A stretch of 64,000 nucleotides of DNA from Hyaloperonospora brassicae (Eukaryota > Oomycota > Peronosporomycetes > Peronosporales > Peronosporaceae): NCBI GenBank assembly GCA_947650285.1, contig CANTFL010001311.1, forward strand, positions 1 through 64,000, given 5' to 3'. The position numbers and the translations under genes are program-made. Of this stretch, positions 35,205-47,800 are shown one piece after another; position 1 is the stretch's first letter; each line of letters starts with the position of its first letter. The notes below the pieces were generated by a model. The model saw only the letters and a list, made by a program, of their open reading frames with translations. It was not told where the DNA came from and searched no databases.

Positions 35205-35426
35205 GTTATTCCATCCGCCGTCAGCGCTGGAATCGGCTTCATTCAATTGGCCCTCTGTGGCGTGTTCCACCCCTCTCGCTCTGCAGCTGGTGACATTGTG
35301 ACTTCGGTCCTGCCTTGCGAGTCTCCGAACGGCGAGCTCCCAAAGTGTCGCTACAGCATCATGGAATCAGCCACGCCTTTGCCAGTTACTTACAAGCGCC
35401 AAGAGAAGATGGAAGTGGCCGTATAG
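35205..35426 (+). pseudogene. SWEET sugar transporter, 3' part (end of TM7 and cytosolic tail)
   Basis: Continues the gene broken at 27229. The five bases GTTAT are the second target copy; from 35210 the frame of exon 2 resumes as '...PSAVSAGIGFIQLALCGVFHP', the end of the last helix, followed by a hydrophilic tail of about 50 residues and a TAG at 35424-35426. The tail has no recognised motif. With the insertion in place no complete transporter can be made. Confidence 0.8.
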
Positions 35427-36926
35427 TGCCACATCCTTGCCAACTGCTGCATTACCAGCGTCAAAGGGAGGTACAAGCTCTGACTAGGATTGCGGTCGAG
35501 AAGCGCTGGAAGCGCTGTGGTCGTAGATGTATGCTTCCTTGACATCGACAAAGGGAGTCTCAGATGTCCGGTTGCCACATCCTTTTCGCTGGCTGTAAAC
35601 TAACCGCAATATATGAGTCAAACACTTTATGCTCTACGACAAGAGACTGTAGATACGACTTCGTCTGCATCGTATGGTGCTCAGGTGGACTGAAGCGTAC
35701 AGACAATCGTGCAAGCTGTCGTCTCTGTCTTTTGACCTGCAAAAGGCAAGCCGACAGGCCGGCACACGACGCCACTGGCGAGCGACCACGATAGCGTAAC
35801 ATTATCATTGCAGCGCTTACGATATACAGCCGATACGGCAGAAGCATGCACAATACGAATGACGTTGTCAAGGTTGTGATTGTGCTTGACTGCGAAGCTT
35901 TGTTCCAACCTCAGCTTTTCATGCATGCCAATGTATTCTCGCTGGCTGCACTTCGCTTTACTGCACTCGACACGTCAAAGCTTAGCGCTAGTCGATGCCT
36001 GACGACGGTAGACGCTTTACGTTACGTTTGGGCGTCGTTCGTGGAATTTATTATCGTAATGAGCCACTTGCGAGCAAATGATGCGATTGAACCGGCACTT
36101 ATATTCTAGTGGTGTCCTTACAGCTGCGTCGCATATAACACATGGTGCAAGATAACGTCTTCTTTGCTTCGTGATGGAATCAAGCTGTATAGTGAAGGCT
36201 TGGTCGTATTCGGAGTGGCAAATGATATTGGGCCAGCTTGATCTAGTGTCCGTAACGGTCCCTTAGAGCTGCTCACGTATCCTATGCGCGAATTTATGGC
36301 ATCAATATGAGAGATGTTGAAGCAAATACATAATCTGCCAGAGAAGGACGCCATGTTACAGATTGACACATAGGATGGGGAAGAGACCGACAACACGTGC
36401 AACTTGACATGGCCTAGTTGCAGTCCCGTTTCAAGCAAAGCATAACGTAGTGTCGACAAAGGTAGTAGTTAAAATGTATGTTTTTTACTCTTACTTTCCT
36501 CTACCTTTACACAAGTGCAAGTGTAATACCTCGTTCTAACAATATGTTATCACAGCTCGGCCACGTTCTTTCCGAGTGGAGCCGACGTGTCTACTACCGT
36601 TTCGACGCGTAAGTCACAACGACGCATGTCACAAATGCTACGGGGTGGCTGTTTGGGTAATAGTCATCGGCTATTCTTATGATGCCCTCGACGACTCATT
36701 TTAGTTCTCTGTAGTTGCAACAAGCATAGCTAATATACCTTGCTAATTGTGGAGCGTATACCGCTGCCGCATTGTTACTCGAATAAAGCCTAAATTAACA
36801 CAATTAGAGGCGCGTGACATTCAACGTAAGATCGAAAGCGTACATGGCACGGGATACGTCTTGTATGTACGATACATGTAGCTTAAATTTGAGTACGCAC
36901 ATCTGGATTTTTTATGAAGCCGCTCC
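35427..36926. other. Intergenic, nothing recognised
   Basis: Short frames only (up to 113 codons), no motif. No RNA gene seen. Confidence 0.4.
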
Positions 36927-37366
36927 TGTAACGGGGTAGCTCGTTACATGAAATTGTCACAAAGACAATTTGACAATAAAGAATATTACGTCGAATATTC
37001 TTTTAACAATATCACAGACATGGTGATATTGTTGAGATGACCGAAGGGTCTGCTCATTGGTTGATATCGTGATGATATCAACCCACCAATCGCTGCTAGA
37101 CGCGCGCAATGGGTGGTGAGTAGATGTCATCATATATTTAGTTATATTGGTATAATTAAGTCGAGACAACAGAAGATTCAAGGAGTTATAGGACTTAACT
37201 ATATCAATACAGTTTTACTTTTACCAAGAGACTAGTCTGACTGCTTAGTCTCCTTCACTTCCTCTGTCTTCCTTAAACACCTAGCAGGATACTGTCGACC
37301 ACTGTCGTATGTGGAAGTATACTCTGTACTGGTCCACCAGTACGTAGTCAACAGTGCCCCATTACA
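36927..37366 (+). repeat. Solo LTR, longer diverged subfamily (440 bp)
   Basis: TGTAACGGGGTAGC...CCCCATTACA. Keeps the LTR landmarks in order, with about 50 extra bases near the right end and many substitutions. The loop of the tatcac hairpin differs while the arms still pair. Flanks GCTCC and GCTTC are probably a target duplication with one mismatch. Confidence 0.85.
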
Positions 37367-40300
37367 GCTTCATCGTATTCTAGGCATTAAATTTCTCGGA
37401 AAGTTGCGATGTCTTGTACGTGTACCAATCGGTTGCAGCAACTGATTTCCATTACGTGAACAAACAATTGTTTAATATTTGCTTGTTGGCTGATTTACAT
37501 GTGCGACGAAGAACCTTAGTCGATTGAGCAGCATTTCTTATTGACACCGAATGTCGCGACCTATGCAATTACAAAACTAGGCGAAAACCTAAAGTCGTGT
37601 ATGTGTGCAAACATCGGTACAAAAATGGTGCAAATATCGACACGTATTCTCTAGAAAGTGTCTGAATCATGGTTGTGTCTCTCGTGTCTCCAAAAATAAT
37701 TGCAATACAGCGCAACAGCTGGTGAAAGCAACATAGCAAAGCCATCCGCTTATTTTGCTTCCGGCTTGCATAAAACTGACATGTCAAACAATTAACAGGG
37801 CGCAATTAATTCTTCATCGGGCGGCTGTCTACACGTGTGAATATAGACGGGATCTTCGAACGACCGATACATACCTGCATATACCTATGTTGTATGAAAA
37901 ATACATATTTTCACGGTAAACAAGAAAATCGATAAAAACTTCCAACGCCTCGCGTGATACGGAAGGCAACGTGTTGTGCAACCTAAAAGCAAATACATCG
38001 CAATATTTAAGCGTGCGGGCTACGCTTGTACTGGTAATAGGATATGCTGTTCAAATTCATGTCAGTGTTGACACATGAATATGAAAGTTATCCAGCGCTG
38101 TTGCGCGATAGCGCGGACAGCTTGGCGTAACGCGGTACTTGTATTTTACAAGAGACGTGTGAATCATATAACACCGTCAGTTGAAATTGTATTGTATGCC
38201 AACCGACTTAGTCATATAAAACTTACAAATATATAAGGAATTCACTCACTCATCACTTACAACGTGCGTCTTGCACAATTTTGTTTCATTGTCGACTGTG
38301 ATTAAAGACTCAACTAGCCGATGCGCAGAACCTTTTTAGCTGGTCGAATTTATAATTTTTAATCATGATAATATATGTCATCCATTTCATCCATATTAAT
38401 GTACACATCAAACATCAGAGTTACATCATGTAACGTGCGGACACAGTTAAATCAACGCTGTATTCAGGCAATATTTGCTTCAGTGATCAGAAGAAATATT
38501 TAGTAATTGCCAATATGTCTCTTGGGTAAAAACACTTTGTACCCAGTAATACATCGCTCTACTTTTTTGATCGCTTGCTTGATAAAATAATGATGCGCGC
38601 CGCTGCATAATGATATGTAGATGCCCTTGTTTTATTTGGAAAGGGCCAATAGCTGATCAGTAAGATACGAATGAAAAAAAGATGATCTTTATGCATGATT
38701 TCAAGTTTACGCAATACATCACTTCAAAAAAATAAGGATTTTATTTATGCATGTATGAATGCACACCCGACACGAAACAGCTTTAGACTTTTTGCTCAGC
38801 GGAGCTGCGGAACCTGTCGTCCAAGTCGAAAATACTGCTGGTGCATAAGGCAGGAGAATCGTGGCATATGCAGGCGAATGATGAGCCAGACTATTCGTCT
38901 ATAGAGATAAATTGATCGCTCGTTGTAGTGGAATAAATGAACCTGACACGATGGCAAGGCAATTGAGAAGATGACAATAATTTATATAGGAGTTATCACG
39001 ATAATTGCAGCCATATTGATCGCGACAAAAGTGACTTCGCTTCTTCGCAAATCACGCAGGAAATAATGTACCACATGGTTTTTCATCTCGCTTAAGAGAA
39101 GAATCCGTCAAAACCTTCGTATGTATAACCAATTACTAGTGTAAAATTACCAGAGGTCACATTTGCAATTTTTCAAAGCTGGCGTGATATGATTTAGGAC
39201 AATGCATAATGCGACGCTGTCTTCTTAAACGATTAAAGAAAATAGTTGTCGGGACATTATGCAAATGTTGATATGCAACTTATCGAATTACCACGCGAGG
39301 ACTAATGGATGTGCGGTCTGGTTTTTATGAGTTTAGTATGAATTAAGGTAAGTGATTGTGTATTGTAAAATGTATATATATTTAGGCAAACATGATATAC
39401 CTCTGTATGACTGAATCTGTAAGACATCTGAAATATTGCGCATAAAAAGAAATATATGTTGATGTAGTCTGATAGATACCTCCTATCTTTTGTTGTGCGT
39501 AATGGACTTATTATCCAAATCTTACGAGCGCGTGCGGGGCTAAGCTTGTTAATGGTACCGCAATATAAGTGACTGCGGATAGTCATACTACTAGCATAGC
39601 TCGCATATGTCCACACTGTAAGTTTGTAAACTTTATACAATTTAATGGCGAAGAATTAGCCGTGATGACATTCCAGGTACATCAGAGTTTATGGTTCGTC
39701 AAGTCGTTTCTGTAGCAATTCCCGAATAAGAGTTTCCCCATGAAATTAAATGGCATATCACGTAATAAGGTAGATGCCTCTACGGCAGATGTTAATATTT
39801 TACGTCATGTATAAAAAGTTCAATATGAATATAAAGTTACTGACTCGAAGACGTGGAGCACAACTTGGATAGAAGATGTCACGCGCTAACACTGTACAAC
39901 GACATCAGATATCCCAACTCAACAACGAAAATAGTTATAATTAATGCATCTTCGACAAGCACCAGGCACAGTAAATTTCTTCGTGACAATTATCGGCAAC
40001 TTTGCTATCATTAGAAATTTATTTTTGTGAGAGTTTAATTATATAAAAAAATTGGTTAAGAACACGGATGTGAACAAACAATGAATAGTTTCTCATGTGA
40101 TGTATAGTTCTGCCTTGTAAAAGACTCTATATTAACAATACAGATAAACATGTTCCTCGTTAAACCTTTATACGCGTAAGCTTTCTTCTTACAATTTTTC
40201 CTATCTATAACCTGTAACAATTTTCGATCAGTGTCACACAGCTACTCATCACCCCAATATTCTCTAAACACACGTCTAAATTTATTTACGGCTAGAGAAT

Positions 40301-42249
40301 GCTATTCGGGTCGTTTGTATAGTCTGGAATTTAAATTGATTAATTTTTGCGACGTTATAGGACCCTAAAGCACGGAGACATTTATTGATTTTGGATCGCG
40401 ACGGGCCACATTTGGCCGCCCTAAATTTTCCACGTAGACTTATTTGTCTCGTATTTTCAAAGTTATTCACGTGAACCCTATTAGTTTGTAAACGAAACCA
40501 TTAAAATGCATTACTTTTTGCCATACATTTCGCAAAGCATCATATTTGGTAGCAGCTTAAACGCTCACGTCCGTTTAAGTTTAAATGGAAGCTTACAATG
40601 CGAGTAAAAAACGATGTATTCGGCGCCCTACCTCGTCAGGATCTAGCTATATATGTCCATGTACCAGACGATTTTTAAGAATGGCGGCGGATTGTAATAG
40701 GAGACTCGAATGCGAGGTGTTTTAAGACCATGTGCACGAGGCTTATTTCGAGAATTTTATATTGGTTCTCTCCAAAACAATTAAAAAAAGTTTACTTTGC
40801 AATGAAATAGAGGAGAAATGATGTGTATTCGGTCACAGTGATAGTATCCCCTAGAATTCCTTTTTAATGCTAAAAAATCACATCGATTTTTGATAACACT
40901 GCGGGCGCAGCAAATGCCCTCGGAACCTGCAATTTCCGCAGCCAATTGTTGGGGCGCGGTATGTTGGTCATTGCTGACTGATTAGTGCATATATTATCGT
41001 TGAAAACGCAGCAGTGACGTACTTTCTGTTTGCAATGCGACGAAAGTGTCGAATAAAGTGCTTTCGGTTAAAGCAAGAAGAATAAAAATATTTTTCTATT
41101 TCAGATTTGGTCGCCAATAAAACCTTAATGTTCTAGTCGGCACGCATCGTAGTAAATAATACGTGTATATGATGCCAAAAAGACGTAGAACAATCTGCTA
41201 GGTATGTATGAGCAACAATAATGCAGATTACGTTACTAAATGCACATATATGTAGATCTTCGGTAGACATTGACGTTAAATGTACTACGTCAAGTAAGTA
41301 AAGTATTGGGATTCCAAATTTTTAATGAACTTGTTAATATTTTCAAATATTAATCACAATAGGATACATTACGAACTGCATATATACATCTCAAATCCAT
41401 AAAATTGCTCTGCTGAATATATAATGATGTGTTTGTTGCGTCGTATTTTGATATAGCAGTATCCCTTCTGCTACTAAGCTAAAAATACCTTTTCTTGCAT
41501 CCATCATCAAATATTTATTATTAGCCTATGAACATGCTTCATGATCGAAATAATTTGACGGTGAAGTTCATGGATTAAATTTTTATCGATCATCAAATTT
41601 AAACACCTTATCCAGAATTGAACTATCGATGGTTTGAAATATGAAGCAGGATGCTGAAACGCTTAAGCCCTAGCAATTTGTATTATATATATGCGCGATC
41701 ATCAAAAGATCACCCGACAATGTGAGCATCCTTTTTTCATGTTCTCGCTGATATAGCGAACTTGACCATTCTTTGGGAAATGTTCTTTCGAATCACTTGT
41801 AAACGATACAGTCCTATACATTAAAAGTACTCAATATACTGTAATCTATTTTGCTGCATCGTCAATTTAGCTCTCAAGGGCCAAGCTAATACTCATGTGT
41901 GCATTAGGGGTTTAACTGCAAGCGACTTCAATACCACCATTATGAGATTCCTCCTTATACGTGTTTCGCAGCATGCAATTTACACTTTTGTTCGCAAGCA
42001 TCCACATGACTGTCTGCGATAGCACAAATATTTTCTGCATCTCCCTACTATCATGTTACATTTGTAATGATGTTCTGTTATGCGCATTCCCATGCATCCC
42101 AGTGTCGTATAGTGTAACATCTTATATAGCATGTCGAGCTTCATGTTGACGCAGTTACATCAAATTTACTATAAAATGATACCCTATAGACAGCAGGTGC
42201 ACTATTTTGTAATATACGACTTATTAGGTTTATAAAAGAGGTCAATATA
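37367..42249. other. AT-rich block without genes
   Basis: Almost 4.9 kb, clearly AT-rich. No frame above 112 codons and no recognisable motif, RNA gene or repeat array. Confidence 0.55.
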
Positions 42250-42642
42250 TGTAACGGGGCAGCCCGTTACATGGAATTGTCACTTTAAAGAAACAGTGAC
42301 AATAAAGAATATATATGTTGAATATTCTTTGAACAATATCACCAAAGTGGTGATATTGAAGGGTCGACCAAAGGGTTGCTCATTGGTTGATATCTTGACG
42401 ATATCAACCCACCAATCGCCGCAGGACGCGCGCAATGAGTGGTGACGAGACGTCACCATACATTCAGTTAGATTAACATAATCAAGTCAGGTTAAACAGA
42501 GAGACAGTAACAAAAGACTTAATTATATTAATACAACAGTTTTACTTTTCCCTTATCTACGCTTCCTCGTTTGCCTTGTGCACGTCTGTCGGGCGCACCA
42601 AAACTCTTGCGTTAAGTTCACGCAAGGGTGTGCCCCGTTACA
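42250..42642 (+). repeat. Solo LTR with exact target duplication
   Basis: 393 bp, TGTAACGGGG...CCCCGTTACA, close to the LTRs of elements B and C. Flanked by ATATA on both sides (42245-42249 and 42643-42647). Confidence 0.95.
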
Positions 42643-44059
42643 ATATACGTACTTATATTCACCATTAAAGAATATGTATTGCGCTCGATTTAGTCTATAA
42701 GCGCCAAAGCATATTTCCTTTCTTGTACAAATCATTTGGAAATGATTTGTAGGTCATAGTTAATGACTAAGGAGAGAAGATGAAGAAGATATGCGCAAAT
42801 GTATGTGACTGCTCCTTGCATACGTATCATTTGTCTCATTGCTTATCTCAGTGATGCATACATTATACAATTATACGTTAACTCCTTGCATATTTTTATT
42901 GTGCGGGGCGAATTTTTCACCCTTTTTTGGGCTACTTTTGAGTTTTTTTATCTTTCGGCTTGTAAATTACAATTTTTCAGTTTCTGGTGAACTACCTTAT
43001 CCCTGCCATTCAGGTACATCTTTATGCTAAGATAATATTCATTGAGTGCATATCGGTGGATGAAATCCATTCAAAAGGTATTGTCGAAGAGGATTTATTT
43101 AAAAGCAATTTTGCGTAACATGTTAGCATCAGAACAACGGTTTGATAAGCAGGCAAAAAACTACGTGTTCAGGAGACTTGCGTAGCACATAGACAATTGC
43201 AAAACAAGTGCGAATTAAGGAAGTGAGGGCAAATGGACGGACAACAAGAACGTATATCCGACCTCTCGCGGCATAAATTAGAAATATATAACCTCCCCGC
43301 TGCACACTTGAAGCCTACCTATCACATATGCAGGTGCTAACTATTTCACCGATTGTCAGCACCTGGCTGGTCTCATTGCTTACAAAAATTTAAGAAATGA
43401 CGGAATGACTCGCATTCGTGGCGACCTCCGGTCCGCTAATTGGTCGTCGTGGTCGTCCACGACGACCGTGTATAAAATACGAACTTTGCGCTACTACATG
43501 TGCATGCCACGCGAATGTTATACTGACGATCAAGATTACACTTACTGTACGAGCGAACACTTGCATACAAGAGCACCATTCCGCGATGTCGTTGCGACGT
43601 TATTGCAGGGAAAAACGACATTCAGACATCAACAACCCCGCCGTATGTGACGTAACGGGACTTATCTGTTGCACAGCTGATGTGCGAAACAAAAGGTTCA
43701 ACTGAAACCTGTCCATTACAGATCCTTTTTTGGATAGGTGCATCACAAAATGGTTACTTGGGCGGAAGCCTGTGCAGGCTCCTGCCACTGAATGGCTTAT
43801 TGACTACCAATAACTAAAGCCTAAACAAATCTGATGAAAGAAACCAGAAAATAGTGAGCTTGAAACCACGTTTGCTGTTACTTTGCCCTCAAGCGCTATG
43901 CGTCCTACCGCTACACTTGTAGCTGCGAGGAAAAGAACACCAGCTTGCTTCCCATTACACCACTATGACCGGATCACGTCCAAATCAGCACGGCTGCGAG
44001 TAGCAACTTGCGAGAACGTTATGCAGATGAAAAAACACATCGGGCAACAACTTGACCAG
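42643..44059. other. Intergenic, nothing recognised
   Basis: Short frames only. One isolated 11-bp perfect hairpin with a 4-nt loop lies at 43442-43467. No supported gene. Confidence 0.4.
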
Positions 44060-45317
44060 CTACTGCACCATTGCTGCTGGGATACGCGTGATCGAAGGAC
44101 GCACCGGGCTTGTTAGATATAAGTAGTCGCCGAAACGCTTGGCACCCGAAATATTCGGTGTCTGTCCTTTCGAGGCTTCGTACACGTGCCGAATATCACC
44201 CGTCTCCAAGTCTAGAGAGACAAACACGCCGATACGCTCGATGAAACCAAACTCCACCGACGTTGGCAGTTGCAATAGCTTTTTGCGTAGCTGGACACTC
44301 TGCTTGATGTGATCAAAGGTTCCACCATCGTCTCTTGACACGAGTCCCACCATCAGCACATCCGTCTCATTGTCTCCTGTACCCACTGTTTCAATCGAAA
44401 TGTTGTCTGGTTCACCCGGCAAGAAAGCAAAGTCCTTGATCTGCTTGGTCGCTCGACCAAAACGCGCAATCTTGTTCTGGAACATGAGTGAAATCAGTAC
44501 CCCAGTGCCATCTTGATCAAGTGTCAGGCCATTTGGGAATCCCAACTTGCTCGCCTCGACGTGCACGCTCTCGTCTCGTGGATCAAATCGCAGTAAATTC
44601 CCCGACGGTCGGCGTTCTAAGAAGTCAACCAGGATTTGAGCGAGCTGAAAGCGACGAGACGCCTCGGAGACGTAAATCTCACCCGTCTCCTGCACGACAG
44701 CAATTCCATTGAGGAAGTTCACGTGGTGACCGCCGAAACGACTGAAGAGCAGCGTGCGCTTACCGTTGGCATCAAAGAGGAACACGCCCTTGTAAGCGTC
44801 GACCACGAGCAAAACAGCATCTCCTGAAAACAACTTGGCGGCTGGAATCCGCCGGATGAACTTGGCAAAAGGGCGCGCAGCAGCGAACTTGAGTCCAAGT
44901 GGCCGTCCACAGGTCGGTTCCAAGTCCGGTGTCCCACATCCTGGAACATCTTTGCCTGTGCGAGAAAAATTCCGCAGTTCGTTGGCTTCAACGTCAAAGC
45001 TCGCAAGACGTCCATCCGCCAATCCGACGTATGCGACGCCGTCTGGACTCACGGCCATGTCTTCTGCGCTCAAGGCTTTGGTTCGTGAACAAGGTCTCCA
45101 AGTTGGGTGGTTGGAAGAGATCCGTGTTGCGCACTAACGTCGCTGTCTCGTTGTATCGACTTTCCTGGGCCGACGTACGGAGGTCATAGTCGAAGTCAAG
45201 TGGTAGGGGCTTGACTTTGCCTGGATGCTTATCGATTGCAGCAGACAGGACCATGACGGAGAAAGACGCAGCGAGTAACCCGCGCGAGAAGAAGTAGCTG
45301 GAAACGCTTGGCGCCAT
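44060..45317 (-). CDS. Strictosidine-synthase-like (APMAP-type) membrane protein, one frameshift
   Basis: The gene starts at the ATG at 45317 ('MAPSVSSYFFSRG') with a hydrophobic N-terminal segment (signal anchor, about residues 8-27), then 'LPLDFDYDLRT'. After about 78 codons the frame changes by one extra base near 45085 ('acgaacc' where 'acgacc' would continue). The rest reads 'LSAEDMAVSPDGVAYVGLADG', 'CGRPLGLKF', 'LLVVDAYKG', 'NFLNGIAV', 'GEIYVSEASRRF' and 'GFPNGLTL', the blade motifs of the strictosidine synthase-like six-bladed beta-propeller family (animal APMAP, plant SSL). These are esterase/lactonase-like rather than alkaloid enzymes (family knowledge); the substrate here is unknown. 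The stop is TAG at 44060-44062. The indel may be a sequencing error, as the rest is well kept and shows no stops. Confidence 0.8.
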
Positions 45318-47368
45318 GACAGAAGAATGAGAAGTGAGGAAAGCGAATGCGAGAAGGAAAGGGGAGAGAGAGATGGAGCAATAAATGGTGGCCAGCCCTT
45401 GTCGATTAGGTGACGAGAGGAAGCGATAGTAACAATAAGGTGATCTGAAGAGCAACAGGGGGTCTTCTCTGGGATGTCTTGAATCTGATCGCTCGTTAAA
45501 CTGCAGGGCTTCTTCGATTGAAAACGCGACAGGTTCGTGCAGTCGCGAGATAGGCACGCGAAAAACTCAGCTCTAGAAACAAGGACCGGTGAAAAAAAGA
45601 TTGATAAGATGTATGGAAAAACGCGACATGCACAGAAGGCAGCCTTCAGCTGCGCTTTCTGTCGTCAGGTTTTTGTTTATTTTAGTGCCAAACAGTGTGC
45701 GCTTTCCGTCGTCATCAAAAAGAATTGTTTAGTATACTGCTCAACAGCTACACGAACGGTGTGAAGGTGTAGGTCGTCAGCATCACGTTCATTTTGTATT
45801 ATAACACTGAGACACGGTATTAGTCACTTTTTTAAGACTGAAAGGTGTTGTTGAAGGCTGGCTGAAGACAGCGGCTATCTAGAGAGTGAACCTAAATGTC
45901 GATCAAGTGTTTATGACTATACAATTTCGATGTGCTGCTACCTAGACTACATGTTTCTCCTACTCGTTGGACCAGTCTACTGGCTCGAGCTGGCGGGCGT
46001 CACGGAGGACAGTCCGCAAAGGACTGCGAGCGTTACGGTGGACAGTCTTCCATTGGGAATCTGGTCCGGGTTGCAAACAGGGCGCTGGAGTCGCGGAAAA
46101 GGCCGGGTACCACTCGAATTACTCCCAATGAACCACTGACGCACCTGGGCGGGTCCGATCAAATCACGCTCTAGGCAAGTTCTCTTCCCGGAACCAGAAA
46201 TCATGCTTGACGACCGGGTCGGTGAATTGTGGACTGATGCAGAATGGCAGGAATCAAGTGGGGCTGATAACCGCTTTTGCCGTGACCTCGATCCCGGTGT
46301 GTCTTGGTCATCGCTCTACTTCCGGTTTGCACTTGCGCTGCCTCCCGTAGCGCACGCAGCGGCAAGGAGGCCTCCCACATTGCCCTGGACCTCACCAATG
46401 GGAACTTCCCGCCCAGAAAAGGGAGCCGGTTGTCCGGCTCTTTGGGGGGTTTTGTCGCTTGGCCGTTGTTGTTTGTAGGAGCATTTTAGGAACTGAGTCG
46501 GCGGATATTTAGCACATTTGCGACACCATGGTATCAAGTGTTACCAGTGCCGTCGGAGGTCATGTATGGACTTGCATACAATTAGGCTAGTGACCGGTCG
46601 GATTGCTGTAGTGACGGTCACTCTCAGGTATACGTCTGACGGACCAAAAGTGAACCGTCTGAGGGGCCAAAAGTGAACGTTTGGGACCAGAACTTACATC
46701 TAGATTAACACATAATTAACTTACGACGACTATGACCACTGTTTGACAGCATAGCTTTCGTGATTCGTCATCAGCCTCTATCATACTTCTTGTTCATTGT
46801 TCATCACGCTTCTTCTTTTTTTGTTGCTACTTGCTGTTTTGTTTCCTTTTCCCTCTGTAGGTCTATTCTGTCCGTTACTTTGGCATACAAGAAGACAGCA
46901 ACGAACATCGACGAGCGTCTTCGACAGCATAAGCTTCTAATCGTGCCTATACTCTTCACTGTAGCATGATGACGATACCATGATCTGGATTACCATCGGT
47001 CAGCGAAAAGATGCCGATTGATCGAGTCTGGATCAACAATGGTCGGTTTATTCATGATGCTGTTTGTCATTGCTTCGTAATCTATGCCGCGTAATCGAGG
47101 GGGTAACCCCCCATGCCTTGGGTACGCACAGGCAGTCCGAGTCCAGCGAATGCCGGTTCGATTCCCTCTGAGACCTACGCAAGGTCTTGTCTTGTACGTA
47201 CCGCTCTGTAGTATCATTACGAAAAACCCGGTACTGAGCATACGGCTTCACCACAATAATGACCTGTCGAAGCGTAACACCTTCGAAAGTGGATGAGCTT
47301 CCGATACAGGGGAACATGTATGTGTAAGCGTGAAGCCGGGTCTGTGTTGCATACAGCAACCGAAGAAC
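45318..47368. other. Intergenic; no gene assigned
   Basis: Upstream of the SSL gene, then unassigned DNA. Near 46643 the motif 'ccaaaagtgaac' occurs twice within 30 bp. At 47147-47157 there is a perfect pol III B-box ('GGTTCGATTCC') followed by 'tgagacct', but I find no matching acceptor strand or A box, so it may be a decayed tRNA or SINE head. Confidence 0.35.
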
Positions 47369-47756
47369 TGTAACGGGGCAGCCCGTTACATGATATTGTC
47401 ACTTAAGGAAAGTGACAATAAAGAATATAAGATGGATATTCTTTAAACAATATCACCAAAGTGGTGATATTGAAGGGTCGACCAAAGGGTCTGTTCATTG
47501 GTTGATATCGTGATGATATCAACCCACCAATCGCCGCAAGACGCGCGCAATGAGTGGTGACGAGACGTCACCATACATGCAGTTATATTAGTATAATTGA
47601 ATTAAGTCAAACGAAGAGACAGTAGTTTAAAGACTTAATTTATTAATATAACAGTTCTACTTTTACCCTACCTACGCTTCCTCGCTCGCCACGTGTACGT
47701 CCGTCGGGGCACCCAAATCCCTTGCGTTAAGTTACGCAAGGGTGTGCCCCGTTACA
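47369..47756 (+). repeat. 5' LTR of element C
   Basis: TGTAACGGGG...CCCCGTTACA. Opens with a 9-bp hairpin (47369-47390) and closes with a nested one: GGGGCAC/GTGCCCC (47706-47712 with 47744-47750) around CCCTTGCGT/ACGCAAGGG (47719-47727 with 47734-47742). Confidence 0.98.
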
Positions 47757-47758
47757 CC

Positions 47759-47767
47759 TGGTAGCAC
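47759..47767 (+). promoter_or_regulatory. Primer-binding site of element C
   Basis: 'TGGTAGCAC' two bases after the 5' LTR. TGG fits priming by the CCA end of a tRNA; initiator tRNA-Met is a common primer for such elements, but I cannot fix the tRNA identity. Confidence 0.6.
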
Positions 47768-47800
47768 TTTGTAGTCCTTCCAAGGACCACATCATCCAAC

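Noticed and set aside
47090..47190. tRNA-like sequence with a perfect B box
   Set aside because: T-stem pairs only partly and no acceptor strand or A box is found upstream; mentioned only as a possible decayed pol III head.
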